64,000 nucleotides of DNA, from assembly GCA_902601475.1 (NCBI GenBank), contig CACKNK010000001.1, positions 309,075 through 373,074 on the forward strand, read 5' to 3'. Both the position numbers and the translations under genes were made by a program. Below are positions 36,049 through 44,647 of the stretch, piece by piece. Under the pieces are notes generated by a model. The model did not search any database and was not told where the DNA came from. It was given only the letters and a program-made list of their open reading frames with translations. Within the stretch, counting starts at the first letter, position 1. Each line of letters begins with the position of its first letter. The DNA comes from an uncultured SAR86 cluster bacterium. GTDB taxonomy: Bacteria; Pseudomonadota; Gammaproteobacteria; Magnimaribacterales; D2472.

Positions 36049-37905
36049 ATGAAATTTTTTAAGGAAATACCAAATTCTCGTCCTAGCACACCTTTGCTTG
36101 ATGAAATTAATTCACCTAAAGATCTAAAACCTCTTACCCTTGAGCAGCTAAAGAACCTAGCCGATGAATTAAGAGCATTTTTACTTTATCAAGTTGGGCA
36201 AACAGGAGGTCATTTGGGTGGTGGCCTAGGTGTTGTTGAGTTAACCGTTGTTTTACATTACTTGTTTAACACGCCTGATGATAATTTAATATGGGATGTC
36301 GGTCATCAAGCCTATCCGCATAAAATTCTAACTGGCCGAAGAGATAAACTAAAAACCATTAGAGTGAAAGGAGGTCTAGCGCCCTTCCCTTCAAGAAATG
36401 AAAGTGAATATGATGCTTTTGGAACTGGCCATTCAAGTACATCAATAAGTGCAGCCTTAGGTATGGCTATTGCCAATCAAAATAAAAAAACAATTGCTGT
36501 GATTGGTGATGGAGCAATGACAGCAGGAATGGCTTTTGAGGCAATGAGTCATGCGGGCAGTATAAAGCCAAATATGCTTATCATCTTGAATGACAACGAT
36601 ATGTCCATATCAGAAAATGTAGGTGGCTTATCTAATTATTTTTCTAGAATTTGGGCCTCAAAACTTTATAAAGGAATTAGAAAAGGTGGAAAAAGCTTCC
36701 TAGAGAACCTACCACAAGCCCATCATTTAGCTCGAAAAGTAGAAACGCAGATGAAAAGTATGGTTTCACCTGGATCTATCTTTGAGGAATTAGGGCTAAA
36801 CTATATCGGACCAGTTGATGGTCATGATATTGATGAGTTACTAAGTGTAATCAAGAACTTAAAGGATTTTGAAGGGCCGCAGTTTCTGCATATTATTACG
36901 AAAAAAGGAGCGGGTCTTGATCCAGCTGAAGCTGACCGAATAGGTTTTCATGCCATTGGAAAAATAAAACCTGTTGCAAAAAAACAAAATAATTCAAAAC
37001 CTAAATATCAGGATATTTTTAGTGAGTGGGTTGTTGATATAGCAACGGAGGATGAAAGCTTATATGCAATAACTCCGGCAATGCGAGAAGGGTCTGGGTT
37101 GGTTGAATTTAGTAGAAAATTTCCTGAGAGATACTTTGATGTAGCAATAGCTGAACAACATGCTGTTACATTTGCAGCTGGTTTGGCAGTGGAAGATAAG
37201 AAACCAATTGTTGCGATTTACTCAACATTTTTACAAAGAGCATACGATCAATTGATTCATGATGTAGCGCTACAAAATCTAGATGTTACATTTGCAATCG
37301 ATAGAGCCGGGCTTGTTGGCGAGGATGGTCCAACACACTCAGGTAATTATGATCTTGCCTATCTAAGATGTATCCCAAACATGATAATCATGACCCCATC
37401 CAATGAAAATGAAACTAGAAAGCTGTTATCCACTGGTTACAAGTATGAGGGTCCTGCAGCTATACGCTATCCAAGAGGAACGGGTCCAAATATTGAAATT
37501 GATAAAGACTTAGAAACATTAGAGATAGGTAAATCAAATCTTGTGATCAATAAAGAGTCAGAAATAATTATCCTAAATTTTGGTGCTCTGATGGACGTTA
37601 GTAAGAACGTTGCAGAAAAATTAGATTGCTCTCTAACTGATATGAGATTTGTGAAACCCCTTGATGCTGAGTTTCTTAAAAAAATACATGATAAAAAACT
37701 TATTGTAACTATTGAAGATGGTAGTCGCTATGGCGGTGCAGGATCAGCTGTTCAAGAATGGTTTGCTGATAATAATTTGAATGTAACCATCAAATCATTT
37801 GGTATACCTGATGTATTCATTGAGCATGCCAGCAGAGATGAAATGATAAGAATGGCTTCTCTTAATGGAGATGCAATATTTGATCAGATTAAAAAATTAA
37901 TTTAA
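36049..37905 (+). CDS. dxs: 1-deoxy-D-xylulose-5-phosphate synthase
   Basis: Dxs makes DXP from pyruvate and glyceraldehyde-3-phosphate with thiamine diphosphate, the first step of the MEP isoprenoid pathway. GGHLGGGLGVVELTVVLHY, IWDVGHQAYPHKILTGR, the TPP motif GDGAMTAGMAFEAMSHAG...LNDNDMSIS, and DRAGLVGEDGPTHSG are clear. At 618 aa it is full length. It converges on pgpA with only 37 bp between, containing no good terminator. Confidence 0.97.
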   Translation: MKFFKEIPNSRPSTPLLDEINSPKDLKPLTLEQLKNLADELRAFLLYQVGQTGGHLGGGLGVVELTVVLHYLFNTPDDNLIWDVGHQAYPHKILTGRRDKLKTIRVKGGLAPFPSRNESEYDAFGTGHSSTSISAALGMAIANQNKKTIAVIGDGAMTAGMAFEAMSHAGSIKPNMLIILNDNDMSISENVGGLSNYFSRIWASKLYKGIRKGGKSFLENLPQAHHLARKVETQMKSMVSPGSIFEELGLNYIGPVDGHDIDELLSVIKNLKDFEGPQFLHIITKKGAGLDPAEADRIGFHAIGKIKPVAKKQNNSKPKYQDIFSEWVVDIATEDESLYAITPAMREGSGLVEFSRKFPERYFDVAIAEQHAVTFAAGLAVEDKKPIVAIYSTFLQRAYDQLIHDVALQNLDVTFAIDRAGLVGEDGPTHSGNYDLAYLRCIPNMIIMTPSNENETRKLLSTGYKYEGPAAIRYPRGTGPNIEIDKDLETLEIGKSNLVINKESEIIILNFGALMDVSKNVAEKLDCSLTDMRFVKPLDAEFLKKIHDKKLIVTIEDGSRYGGAGSAVQEWFADNNLNVTIKSFGIPDVFIEHASRDEMIRMASLNGDAIFDQIKKLI

Positions 37906-37942
37906 TTAAAAAATTTTGATTTTATAAAAATCCTTTTACCCA

Positions 37943-38404
37943 TCAAATTATAATTTTAGGGATAGCCAGCATTAAAATGCTTGTAAATAATCCTGCAAGA
38001 ATATCATCGCTCAAGATTCCTGGTCCATTTTTAATATTTTTATCGACCCATGAAATTGGCCATGGTTTTACAATGTCAAAAAAACGAAAAAATAAAAATG
38101 CAAAGAGCAGTGAAATAAAATCATGATTAATAAACATGCAAGCCACAAACATTCCTGCAAATTCATCAATAACAATTTCTGAGCTATCAGACTTTGTATC
38201 CTTATGTACTTCAACACAAACCCACCAACTTAAAGCCACTGTTAACACTGTTGAAAGAATGATCCACTCTTGCAAAAAAGCTGTGTTATAAATTAACAAT
38301 ACAGCAAATAAACTTCCCCAAGTGCCAGGAGCAAATGGAATAGATCCAACCCCAAAGCAAGTCGCAAATACATGGGATACTTTATTATAATTTGGGAAAC
38401 TCAT
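37943..38404 (-). CDS. pgpA: Phosphatidylglycerophosphatase A
   Basis: PgpA removes phosphate from phosphatidylglycerol phosphate, the step after PgsA. GVGSIPFAPGTWGSLFAVLL, EIVIDEFAGMF and GILSDDILAGLFTS are PgpA blocks, interspersed with hydrophobic helices. At 153 aa it is normal. It follows thiL with a 6-bp gap, a pair usually found after nusB; here nusB is 11 kb away. Confidence 0.94.
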   Translation of the reverse strand: MSFPNYNKVSHVFATCFGVGSIPFAPGTWGSLFAVLLIYNTAFLQEWIILSTVLTVALSWWVCVEVHKDTKSDSSEIVIDEFAGMFVACMFINHDFISLLFAFLFFRFFDIVKPWPISWVDKNIKNGPGILSDDILAGLFTSILMLAIPKIII

Positions 38405-38410
38405 GTAAAT

Positions 38411-39379
38411 TTAGAAGTGCTTATAGCCTTTATTTAGTGAAGTTATTTTACCATCCAAATATATTTTCTTTGTTTTAATTGATGTGCCAACTTGATACAT
38501 TTCAAAATTCATTTTTTTCATTTTTACGGCAAGAGACTGAATGTTTTTTTTAGGCACAGTAAAGATTAATTGATAATCATCACCGCAATTTAAACATTTG
38601 TTTAATGATAAATTTGAATTGTATGGTATAGAGCTTGAAGATAATTCGAATCCTACATTAGATGCTTTGCTTAGATGTCCAAGATCTTGAAGAAATCCAT
38701 CAGAAATATCAATCGCGCTCGAGGCAAATTCTGCAATGGTCTTGCCATAATCAATTAGGGCTTTAGGTTTTAGATAAGCAGATGAAATCACATTTTCTCT
38801 ATTACGCTTTTTGAAATTCTGCATACCAAATAAACCATTACCTAGCTGTCCTGACAAGCAAACAATGTCGCCAACTCTTGAATTATTTCTTAATAATATT
38901 TTTGAAACCTGTTTGCCAAAGACAGTCACAGATATCTGATATTGTCCTTTCACTAGATCGCCACCAGTTAAGCCAATTTTGTAATCATTTGAAAATTCTT
39001 GGAGTCCTTTTTTAAATGAAGAGAAAAATTTGGGGCTATTCTCTTTGGTGGAAAGGGAAAGCTGAAAGGCTAATGGATGAGAGCCCATTGCTGCTAGATC
39101 ACTTAGTGCTATAACACATGCTCTATAGGCAGCATATTCTGGTTTAAATCCCTTTGGAAAATGAACACCCTCTACGGAGGTATCAGTTGAAACGATGAGA
39201 TTATCTGATAACGAAATTACCGCGGCATCGTCTCCAACGCCTTTCAAGATCTTATTCTTTTTATTAAAAGAAGTACCTATATTAGATAGGTACTTCTCAA
39301 TAATCTTGAATTCAGTAATAGTTTTTAACTTGGGTATCTTTCGAATAGGCCACTGGCACCCATACCACCACCTACACAC
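38411..39379 (-). CDS. thiL: Thiamine-monophosphate kinase, start uncertain
   Basis: ThiL phosphorylates thiamine phosphate to the cofactor TPP. GVGDDAAVISLSDNLIVSTD, GVHFPKGFKPEYAAYRA, ALSDLAAMGSHP and IDISDGFLQDLGHL are typical. The homologous N-terminal helix begins around TEFKIIEKYL, but no ATG, GTG or TTG lies just before it. The ORF track's GTG at 39379 adds 19 unlikely residues (MCRWWYGCQWP) read from the thiolase gene in another frame. A non-canonical ATT or ATA near 39319-39334 is possible. The coordinate given is the conservative long form. Confidence 0.9.
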   Translation of the reverse strand: MCRWWYGCQWPIRKIPKLKTITEFKIIEKYLSNIGTSFNKKNKILKGVGDDAAVISLSDNLIVSTDTSVEGVHFPKGFKPEYAAYRACVIALSDLAAMGSHPLAFQLSLSTKENSPKFFSSFKKGLQEFSNDYKIGLTGGDLVKGQYQISVTVFGKQVSKILLRNNSRVGDIVCLSGQLGNGLFGMQNFKKRNRENVISSAYLKPKALIDYGKTIAEFASSAIDISDGFLQDLGHLSKASNVGFELSSSSIPYNSNLSLNKCLNCGDDYQLIFTVPKKNIQSLAVKMKKMNFEMYQVGTSIKTKKIYLDGKITSLNKGYKHF

Positions 39380-40518
39380 ATGGTCACTACACCAAACTGC
39401 TTATCTTGACGATTAAGCTCTCTAACCATATGGCCAACTTGTCGTGAGCCTGTCATACCAAATGGATGACCAATTGAAATTGAGCCTCCATTTACATTGA
39501 GCTTATCCATAGGGATACCTAGCTTATCTCTGCAATAAACAACCTGCACCGCAAAAGCCTCATTTAATTCCCATAAATCAATGTCATCAACGTTTAAATC
39601 ATAGTTTTTTAGTAATTTTGGTACTGAAAAAACTGGTCCAATACCCATTTCATCTGGCTCACAACCCATAGTAGTGAAACCTCTAAAATAAGCTAGAGGC
39701 TTTAAACCAAGTTCAAGTGCTTTTTCTTCACTCATAACCAAGGTCACTGAAGCACCGTCAGACAACTGAGAGGAATTTCCAGCAGTAACTGATCCGTTTT
39801 CTGGATCAAAGACAGGTTTTAGAGAGGATAGGCCCTCTAATGTGGTATCAGGTCTGTTACATTCATCTTTATCAACTGTGTAGTCAACTTCTTTTGAATC
39901 ACCAGTTTCTTTGTTAACAAGCAGCATTTTGGTTTCCATTGGAACGATTTCGTCATCGTATAAACCTAGCTCTTGAGCATTTGCAGTCCTTTTTTGGCTC
40001 TCCAGAGCATATTCATCTTGAGATTCTCTTGATACATCATATCTTTTAGCAACCGTTTCAGCTGTGATACCCATTGGGTGATAAATGCCTGGACTCTGTT
40101 CTGCAAGCTTTTCATTCACAAAGCCTTCCATGTTTTGCTTTCCTTGCAGCATAGAAATTTGCTCTACTCCACCAGCAATAACAGTGTCATAACATCCAGC
40201 CATTACTTGACTCGCCGCCATGGAAACAGTTTGAAGACCTGAAGAACAATATCTATTTACAGTTGTACCTCCAACAGTAACCGGAAGGTTTGAAAGCACA
40301 GCAGCATTTCTACCTATATTATGACCCATTGGTCCTTCTGGATTACCGCACCCCATGATGACATCTTCAACCTCCTCACCTGATAAATTTGGATTTCTTT
40401 CCATTAGGTTATTGATGATATGTGCAAGCATGTCATCAGCTCTTGTAATGTTAAAACCACCTCGATGTGATTTAGCAAGACCCGTTCTAACACTATCAAC
40501 TATTACAGCTGTTTTCAT
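39325..40518 (-). CDS. Acetyl-CoA C-acyltransferase (thiolase)
   Basis: A 397 aa thiolase. The acyl-accepting Cys is in NRYCSSGLQTVSMAASQVMA, and the C-terminal acid/base blocks are NVNGGSISIGHPFGMTGSRQ and TMCVGGGMGASGLFE. It is probably the degradative (FadA-like) beta-ketothiolase cleaving 3-ketoacyl-CoA, but a biosynthetic acetoacetyl-CoA role is not excluded; no FadB partner is adjacent. The start ATG has AGGAGAAG at good distance. Its promoter lies in a long palindrome at 40559. Confidence 0.92.
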   Translation of the reverse strand: MKTAVIVDSVRTGLAKSHRGGFNITRADDMLAHIINNLMERNPNLSGEEVEDVIMGCGNPEGPMGHNIGRNAAVLSNLPVTVGGTTVNRYCSSGLQTVSMAASQVMAGCYDTVIAGGVEQISMLQGKQNMEGFVNEKLAEQSPGIYHPMGITAETVAKRYDVSRESQDEYALESQKRTANAQELGLYDDEIVPMETKMLLVNKETGDSKEVDYTVDKDECNRPDTTLEGLSSLKPVFDPENGSVTAGNSSQLSDGASVTLVMSEEKALELGLKPLAYFRGFTTMGCEPDEMGIGPVFSVPKLLKNYDLNVDDIDLWELNEAFAVQVVYCRDKLGIPMDKLNVNGGSISIGHPFGMTGSRQVGHMVRELNRQDKQFGVVTMCVGGGMGASGLFERYPS

Positions 40519-40558
40519 TATTCTTCTCCTTTTTAAACTTTATCTGAATCCCTAGGAA

Positions 40559-40594
40559 TATGGCATTATATATGCCATAAACTGCCCTCTGCAA
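40559..40594 (-). promoter_or_regulatory. Thiolase promoter with -10 box inside a 21-bp palindrome
   Basis: On the minus strand TTGCAG (40594-40589), 18 bp and TATAAT (40570-40565) form a sigma70-like promoter. The TATAAT sits in a perfect palindrome with arms TATGGCAT (40559-40566) and ATGCCATA (40572-40579). A protein bound there would cover the -10 box, so repression is likely. The regulator is unknown. Confidence 0.55.
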
Positions 40595-40604
40595 ATCTTA
40601 AAAG

Positions 40605-40910
40605 CTATTTAATTTCCTTATTCTCATTAGTAATATCTTTATACCATTTGGGTACAATATCTACTTTATACTCTTGGGCTTTTTTGAAAATATAAGGAAT
40701 TGTTATCGGACTGAAGGGCAATATGACAAGCACACCCAAGCCTAAATTTTTAAAATTTTCAGCAAGCTGATCGTTGGCTTTTGCTAGTTCCTCATCAGAT
40801 GCCTTACCTTCTGCAAATCTAATATAGGTATCAAGCATTTTTTGATTTTCAGCATTTTCTGCCAAAAAAAGTTCTTTAAGTTTGATTAAAAATTTTTCTA
40901 CTTGTTTCAT
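40605..40910 (-). CDS. Small LETM1-like protein of unknown function
   Basis: A 101 aa protein: an N-terminal amphipathic helical half (KFLIKLKELFLAENAENQKML, KASDEELAKANDQLAENFKN), then a hydrophobic stretch LGLGVLVILPFSPITIPYIFKKAQEYKVDIVPKW. The order of GxGxLxxLPxSxxxxPxxxxxAxxxxxDIxPxW resembles the bacterial LETM1-like domain. The match is by eye and weak. It lies between the thiolase and TonB receptor on the same strand, just after the receptor's terminator, so it likely has its own promoter or readthrough expression. Confidence 0.6.
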   Translation of the reverse strand: MKQVEKFLIKLKELFLAENAENQKMLDTYIRFAEGKASDEELAKANDQLAENFKNLGLGVLVILPFSPITIPYIFKKAQEYKVDIVPKWYKDITNENKEIK

Positions 40911-40911
40911 A

Positions 40912-40941
40912 TAAATAAAAAAGCCCGGATAAACCGGGCTT
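40912..40941 (-). terminator. Rho-independent terminator of the TonB receptor gene
   Basis: Read on the minus strand, AAGCCCGG-TTTAT-CCGGGCTT is an 8-bp perfect GC-rich stem with a 5-nt loop, followed by TTTTTATTTAT. It begins 18 bp after the receptor stop and is the only strong intrinsic terminator I noticed in the window. Confidence 0.9.
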
Positions 40942-40958
40942 TCATCGATTAATTATTC

Positions 40959-43844
40959 TTAGAAATTAATACCAAAGTTGAAACCAGCAATTTTTGGATC
41001 AATCGCTACACCGTTAGCAAAACCAGCTACAGTTGGATCTGTAGAATATTTAGCATAAAGGTGATCTTCATCTCCAGCATTTCTAACATAAACACCTGCA
41101 TACCAAGAATCATCGGCAGCAGTATATTTCAATGAAACATCAATGTAATCAAGTTCAGGTGTATATGCTCTTGCATTGTTAAATGCATCTGACCATGTCT
41201 CATCTCTGTATGTGTAATCAACTCTGAAAATCCATGTGCCGCCAGGTCTTTCAAAGAACTTGCTAACACCTAGTCTCCAGTTTAACTCTGCAGATAGTGG
41301 CAATTTATTACCAGCAAGATCTTGTTCAACACCATCAGTTGCTGGACATGGTGCAGTAGTTGCATCTAATCCATAGAAAGGTTGAGTACAAAGAGGTCCA
41401 AATGATTTATAGACTATTCCAGCATCAGTGAGCTGATATTTTACTAAAGCAGCAAACAATGGGTTTGCAGCAGCAGCTGCAGCTCCACAAAGAGCTCCGG
41501 TTACTAAACCGGCAGCACAAGGAGCAGCAAATTGAGTAAAGTCACCAAACATACCAGTTGCTGTTCCTCCAATTGGAGCAAAAATACTTGAGTTTGGTAA
41601 TGTTGTAGTAGCTGCATTGATGTTTAATGGATCAACAGACTTAAAGTCATCAATTACAGCATCAGTCCAAGCAATGTAACCATCAATTAATAAGGTATTT
41701 GAAGCAAAGAATTTAAATTCTGTTTCAATACCTTCAATAGTTGCATCAGCATTTTCATTCACAGAAGAACGTCTGATAATTTTAGAAAGCTGAAGTCCTT
41801 CATAGTCATTTGAATAGATGGAAGTATTAACTTGTAACGCACCATCTAAGAAAGTACTCTTCATACCAACTTCAAATACGTTAGCAGTTTCAGGACCAAA
41901 CTCAGTCGGGGTTCCGCCCTCACCATCAGTTGGATTCGATCCACCAGGCTTAAACCCAGTACTATATGTTGCATAGACAAGGTGATTGTCATTAATGCTG
42001 TGATCAAGACCTAACTTGTAAGTTGATTCATCGGATTCAAAGACACGATTGGTAGCCGCAGGTTGAGTTCCACCATAATAACTTGCTGCATCACCTTGAA
42101 GATCAAGCAAAGCTGTATAGCCCCAATCACTTATTTCATATTCAGTATATCTTCCACCAACTGTTAATCGTGTTTGGTCTGATAAATCAAAGTACATCTC
42201 ACCATAAATAGCAGCAGTACTCCTATTTAAGTTTGAATCATTATGGTAATAAGATTGCCAATCCGGTAATACACCATTATTAGGGAAATTACTTGCAGCA
42301 GCAGCACCAGCAGCAAAAGCAGAATTAAGAACATAGCCCTGAGCTTGAGCAGGAGTAATTATTCCCCCAGCAATTAGCCCTGGTACTTGAGCTGAAGCAG
42401 CTGAGGCACCTAAGAACGACTGAGCCCAAAAAGGAGCCCCACCGTATCCACACTGTCCAAAGAGTGTACAAGCAGGTCCAACTGATGTATTAGCCCAGTA
42501 TTCCATATACGGAGTAATAATTTGATATTCATTAGCACTGTCTGTATCAATTCTGAATAGACCAGCTGTAAAGTTAAAGCTACCATCATAATCAGATGTA
42601 ATTCTAATTTCATTCTGCCACCACTCAGATTCATTAGTTGATCTATCAACTGCCTGATCAGAGGCATAAACTTTCGTGCCAACTCCGCCAGTTGTGTGGT
42701 TATTGCTATCAATACCTAAAGCAGTAGTTATTGGCCCCATCGCATAATTCACCACTGAAACAGAATGATCATAGTCAGCCTGATCGTGGAAATCACGAGT
42801 AGCATAATGCGAAGAAATGGTTACTGAGATTTCATCACTAAGTTGGGTTTGGATCTCAAGTAAAGTATTTTGATATTCAGCTGAGTGAATCGGTGTGTAA
42901 TCCAAATCAACTGTTCTAATATCTGATGAGGGATTATTTCTATAAACACCTGTAGTTAAATCACTATTTTGGAATTGTAAATAAGGCACCCAGTGTCCAT
43001 AACTACCTGGTGAATATACTGCGTCCATTCCTGTTTCAAAAGGACTACATCCAAAAAATGTGTCAGCTTTACAAAATTGTCTAGCTGCTCTTAATCTGTT
43101 GTCATTAGCATTTACATTTTCATGCACCAAGGTGAATAATGTTTCATCTGAAACATCCCACTCAAGCGTAAATCTAGCAGACTGAGTATTCCTATCATCC
43201 AACTCTTGATCATTGTAGTTGTTGACAACAAAGCCGCCTCTTTTGAGGCTACTAGCAGCGATTCTTGTTCTTACAGTATCTGATAGGGGCAGATCAACTG
43301 CAGCAGATATTCTAGTAGAATCATATTCAGCAATATCGGCTTTAACATAGCCACCGAACTCACTGTTAGGTCTCTTTGAGATAACTTGCAATAGTCCACC
43401 AGTTGTTCCATCTCCAAAAAGAGTACCTTGAGGCCCACGAAGCACCTCAACTCGCTCTACGTCAAAGAGCTCAGCCTCATAAAGTGAAGATATGGATGCA
43501 ACCTGACCATTCCAGAAGTATCCAACAGAGGAACTGGTTGAGTTACCTACGGCAAAGTTACCAATACCTCTTAAGGTAATACCCGAACCTGCGTAGGCTC
43601 CTTTTTGGAAACCAAGAGTGGGTACAGCAAACTGAAGATCTTCCATATTTTCAATTTGTTGGGTTTCAAGACTGTCGCCAGTAATCGCTGTTACTGTTAT
43701 GGCAGTATCCTGAAGTGATGTTTCTTGTCTGAGAGCGGAAACCACAACTTCTTCAATGGTTCTGTTCTCTTCTTCTTGTGCGTTGATGCCTGGAATAAAT
43801 AATCCAGCAGCAACAAATAATGTTGATAATAAATAACGATTCAT
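40959..43844 (-). CDS. TonB-dependent outer-membrane receptor
   Basis: The start is the ATG at 43844 with an AGGGGGG SD, giving a 961 aa precursor; the ORF track adds 29 upstream codons. A signal peptide (MNRYLLSTLFVAAGLFIPGINA) precedes a TonB box (IEEVVVSA). The plug domain spans about residues 35-160 (LEVLRGPQGTLFGDGTTGG-type block) and the rest is a 22-strand barrel ending in the aromatic C-terminus FNFGINF. The loops include Ala-rich stretches and four close Cys pairs. Ligand is unknown; family members take up siderophores, cobalamin, or plant and algal compounds and sugars. Confidence 0.93.
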   Translation of the reverse strand: MNRYLLSTLFVAAGLFIPGINAQEEENRTIEEVVVSALRQETSLQDTAITVTAITGDSLETQQIENMEDLQFAVPTLGFQKGAYAGSGITLRGIGNFAVGNSTSSSVGYFWNGQVASISSLYEAELFDVERVEVLRGPQGTLFGDGTTGGLLQVISKRPNSEFGGYVKADIAEYDSTRISAAVDLPLSDTVRTRIAASSLKRGGFVVNNYNDQELDDRNTQSARFTLEWDVSDETLFTLVHENVNANDNRLRAARQFCKADTFFGCSPFETGMDAVYSPGSYGHWVPYLQFQNSDLTTGVYRNNPSSDIRTVDLDYTPIHSAEYQNTLLEIQTQLSDEISVTISSHYATRDFHDQADYDHSVSVVNYAMGPITTALGIDSNNHTTGGVGTKVYASDQAVDRSTNESEWWQNEIRITSDYDGSFNFTAGLFRIDTDSANEYQIITPYMEYWANTSVGPACTLFGQCGYGGAPFWAQSFLGASAASAQVPGLIAGGIITPAQAQGYVLNSAFAAGAAAASNFPNNGVLPDWQSYYHNDSNLNRSTAAIYGEMYFDLSDQTRLTVGGRYTEYEISDWGYTALLDLQGDAASYYGGTQPAATNRVFESDESTYKLGLDHSINDNHLVYATYSTGFKPGGSNPTDGEGGTPTEFGPETANVFEVGMKSTFLDGALQVNTSIYSNDYEGLQLSKIIRRSSVNENADATIEGIETEFKFFASNTLLIDGYIAWTDAVIDDFKSVDPLNINAATTTLPNSSIFAPIGGTATGMFGDFTQFAAPCAAGLVTGALCGAAAAAANPLFAALVKYQLTDAGIVYKSFGPLCTQPFYGLDATTAPCPATDGVEQDLAGNKLPLSAELNWRLGVSKFFERPGGTWIFRVDYTYRDETWSDAFNNARAYTPELDYIDVSLKYTAADDSWYAGVYVRNAGDEDHLYAKYSTDPTVAGFANGVAIDPKIAGFNFGINF

Positions 43845-43946
43845 ATTACACCCCCCTATTAATAGTGCTAAATATGTCTGAACGTGAGTCTTATCATATA
43901 CTGATATGTGTTTTTTGGGCAAATAAATCAACGAAATATTAAATTC

Positions 43947-44600
43947 ATGAAAATTAGAGAAAAAGCGCAGATTATTATCGATATTCTTGAGTCACATTAT
44001 CCCAAAACACCAATTCCATTAGATCATTCTGATAACTTCAGCCTCTTAATAGCAGTGTTATTGTCAGCACAATGCAAAGATGAGCGAGTAAACCAAATAA
44101 CGCCTAAGCTTTTTAAGCTTGCAAATGATCCATATTCCATGGCAAAACTCCCTCAAAAGCAGATCTATGAGGTCATAAAACCTTGCGGTTTGGGCCCGCA
44201 AAAGTCAAAGGCAATTAAATCTCTATCAGAAATTCTAGTTAAAGACTATCAAGGTCAAGTGCCTGAAGAGTTTATGCTGCTAGAAAAACTTCCAGGTGTT
44301 GGGCATAAAACTGCTTCTGTGGTAATGAGTCAAGGATTTGGCCATCCAGCATTTCCAGTAGATACACACATCCACCGCTTGGCGCAAAGATGGAAGCTTA
44401 CTAATGGTAAAAATGTTACTCAAACCGAGAAAGACCTTAAACGCATCTTTCCAGAGGAATTATGGAACAAACTGCATTTACAAATTATCTTTTGGGGAAG
44501 AGAGTTTTGCCAAGCTCATGAATGCTTTGCCCTTAAGTGTAAGATTTGTAAAGCAATTAATCCTAAAAGAATTCGGCCATTTGCCCACAAAAGACCCTAG
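43947..44600 (+). CDS. nth: Endonuclease III, with unusual cysteine spacing
   Basis: Nth is a bifunctional glycosylase/AP lyase for oxidised pyrimidines. LLIAVLLSAQCKDERVNQITPKLF, the HhH with catalytic Lys (LPGVGHKTASVVM) and catalytic Asp in FPVDTHIHRLAQRW are intact. The C-terminal Fe-S loop reads CQAHECFALKCKIC (C-x4-C-x4-C-x2-C) rather than the classic C-x6-C-x2-C-x5-C. I start it at the ATG at 43947 (217 aa), not the ORF track ATG at 43908. It is divergent from the TonB receptor gene. Confidence 0.93.
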   Translation: MKIREKAQIIIDILESHYPKTPIPLDHSDNFSLLIAVLLSAQCKDERVNQITPKLFKLANDPYSMAKLPQKQIYEVIKPCGLGPQKSKAIKSLSEILVKDYQGQVPEEFMLLEKLPGVGHKTASVVMSQGFGHPAFPVDTHIHRLAQRWKLTNGKNVTQTEKDLKRIFPEELWNKLHLQIIFWGREFCQAHECFALKCKICKAINPKRIRPFAHKRP

Positions 44601-44647
44601 ATAAATTAGAATAATGACTTAATCAATTAAACCTATTTTTTGGAGTA

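Noticed and set aside
37918-37932. Hairpin GATTTT-ATA-AAAATC between dxs and pgpA as a bidirectional terminator
   Set aside because: Only two G/C pairs in a 6-bp stem; it would be expected by chance in such AT-rich DNA.
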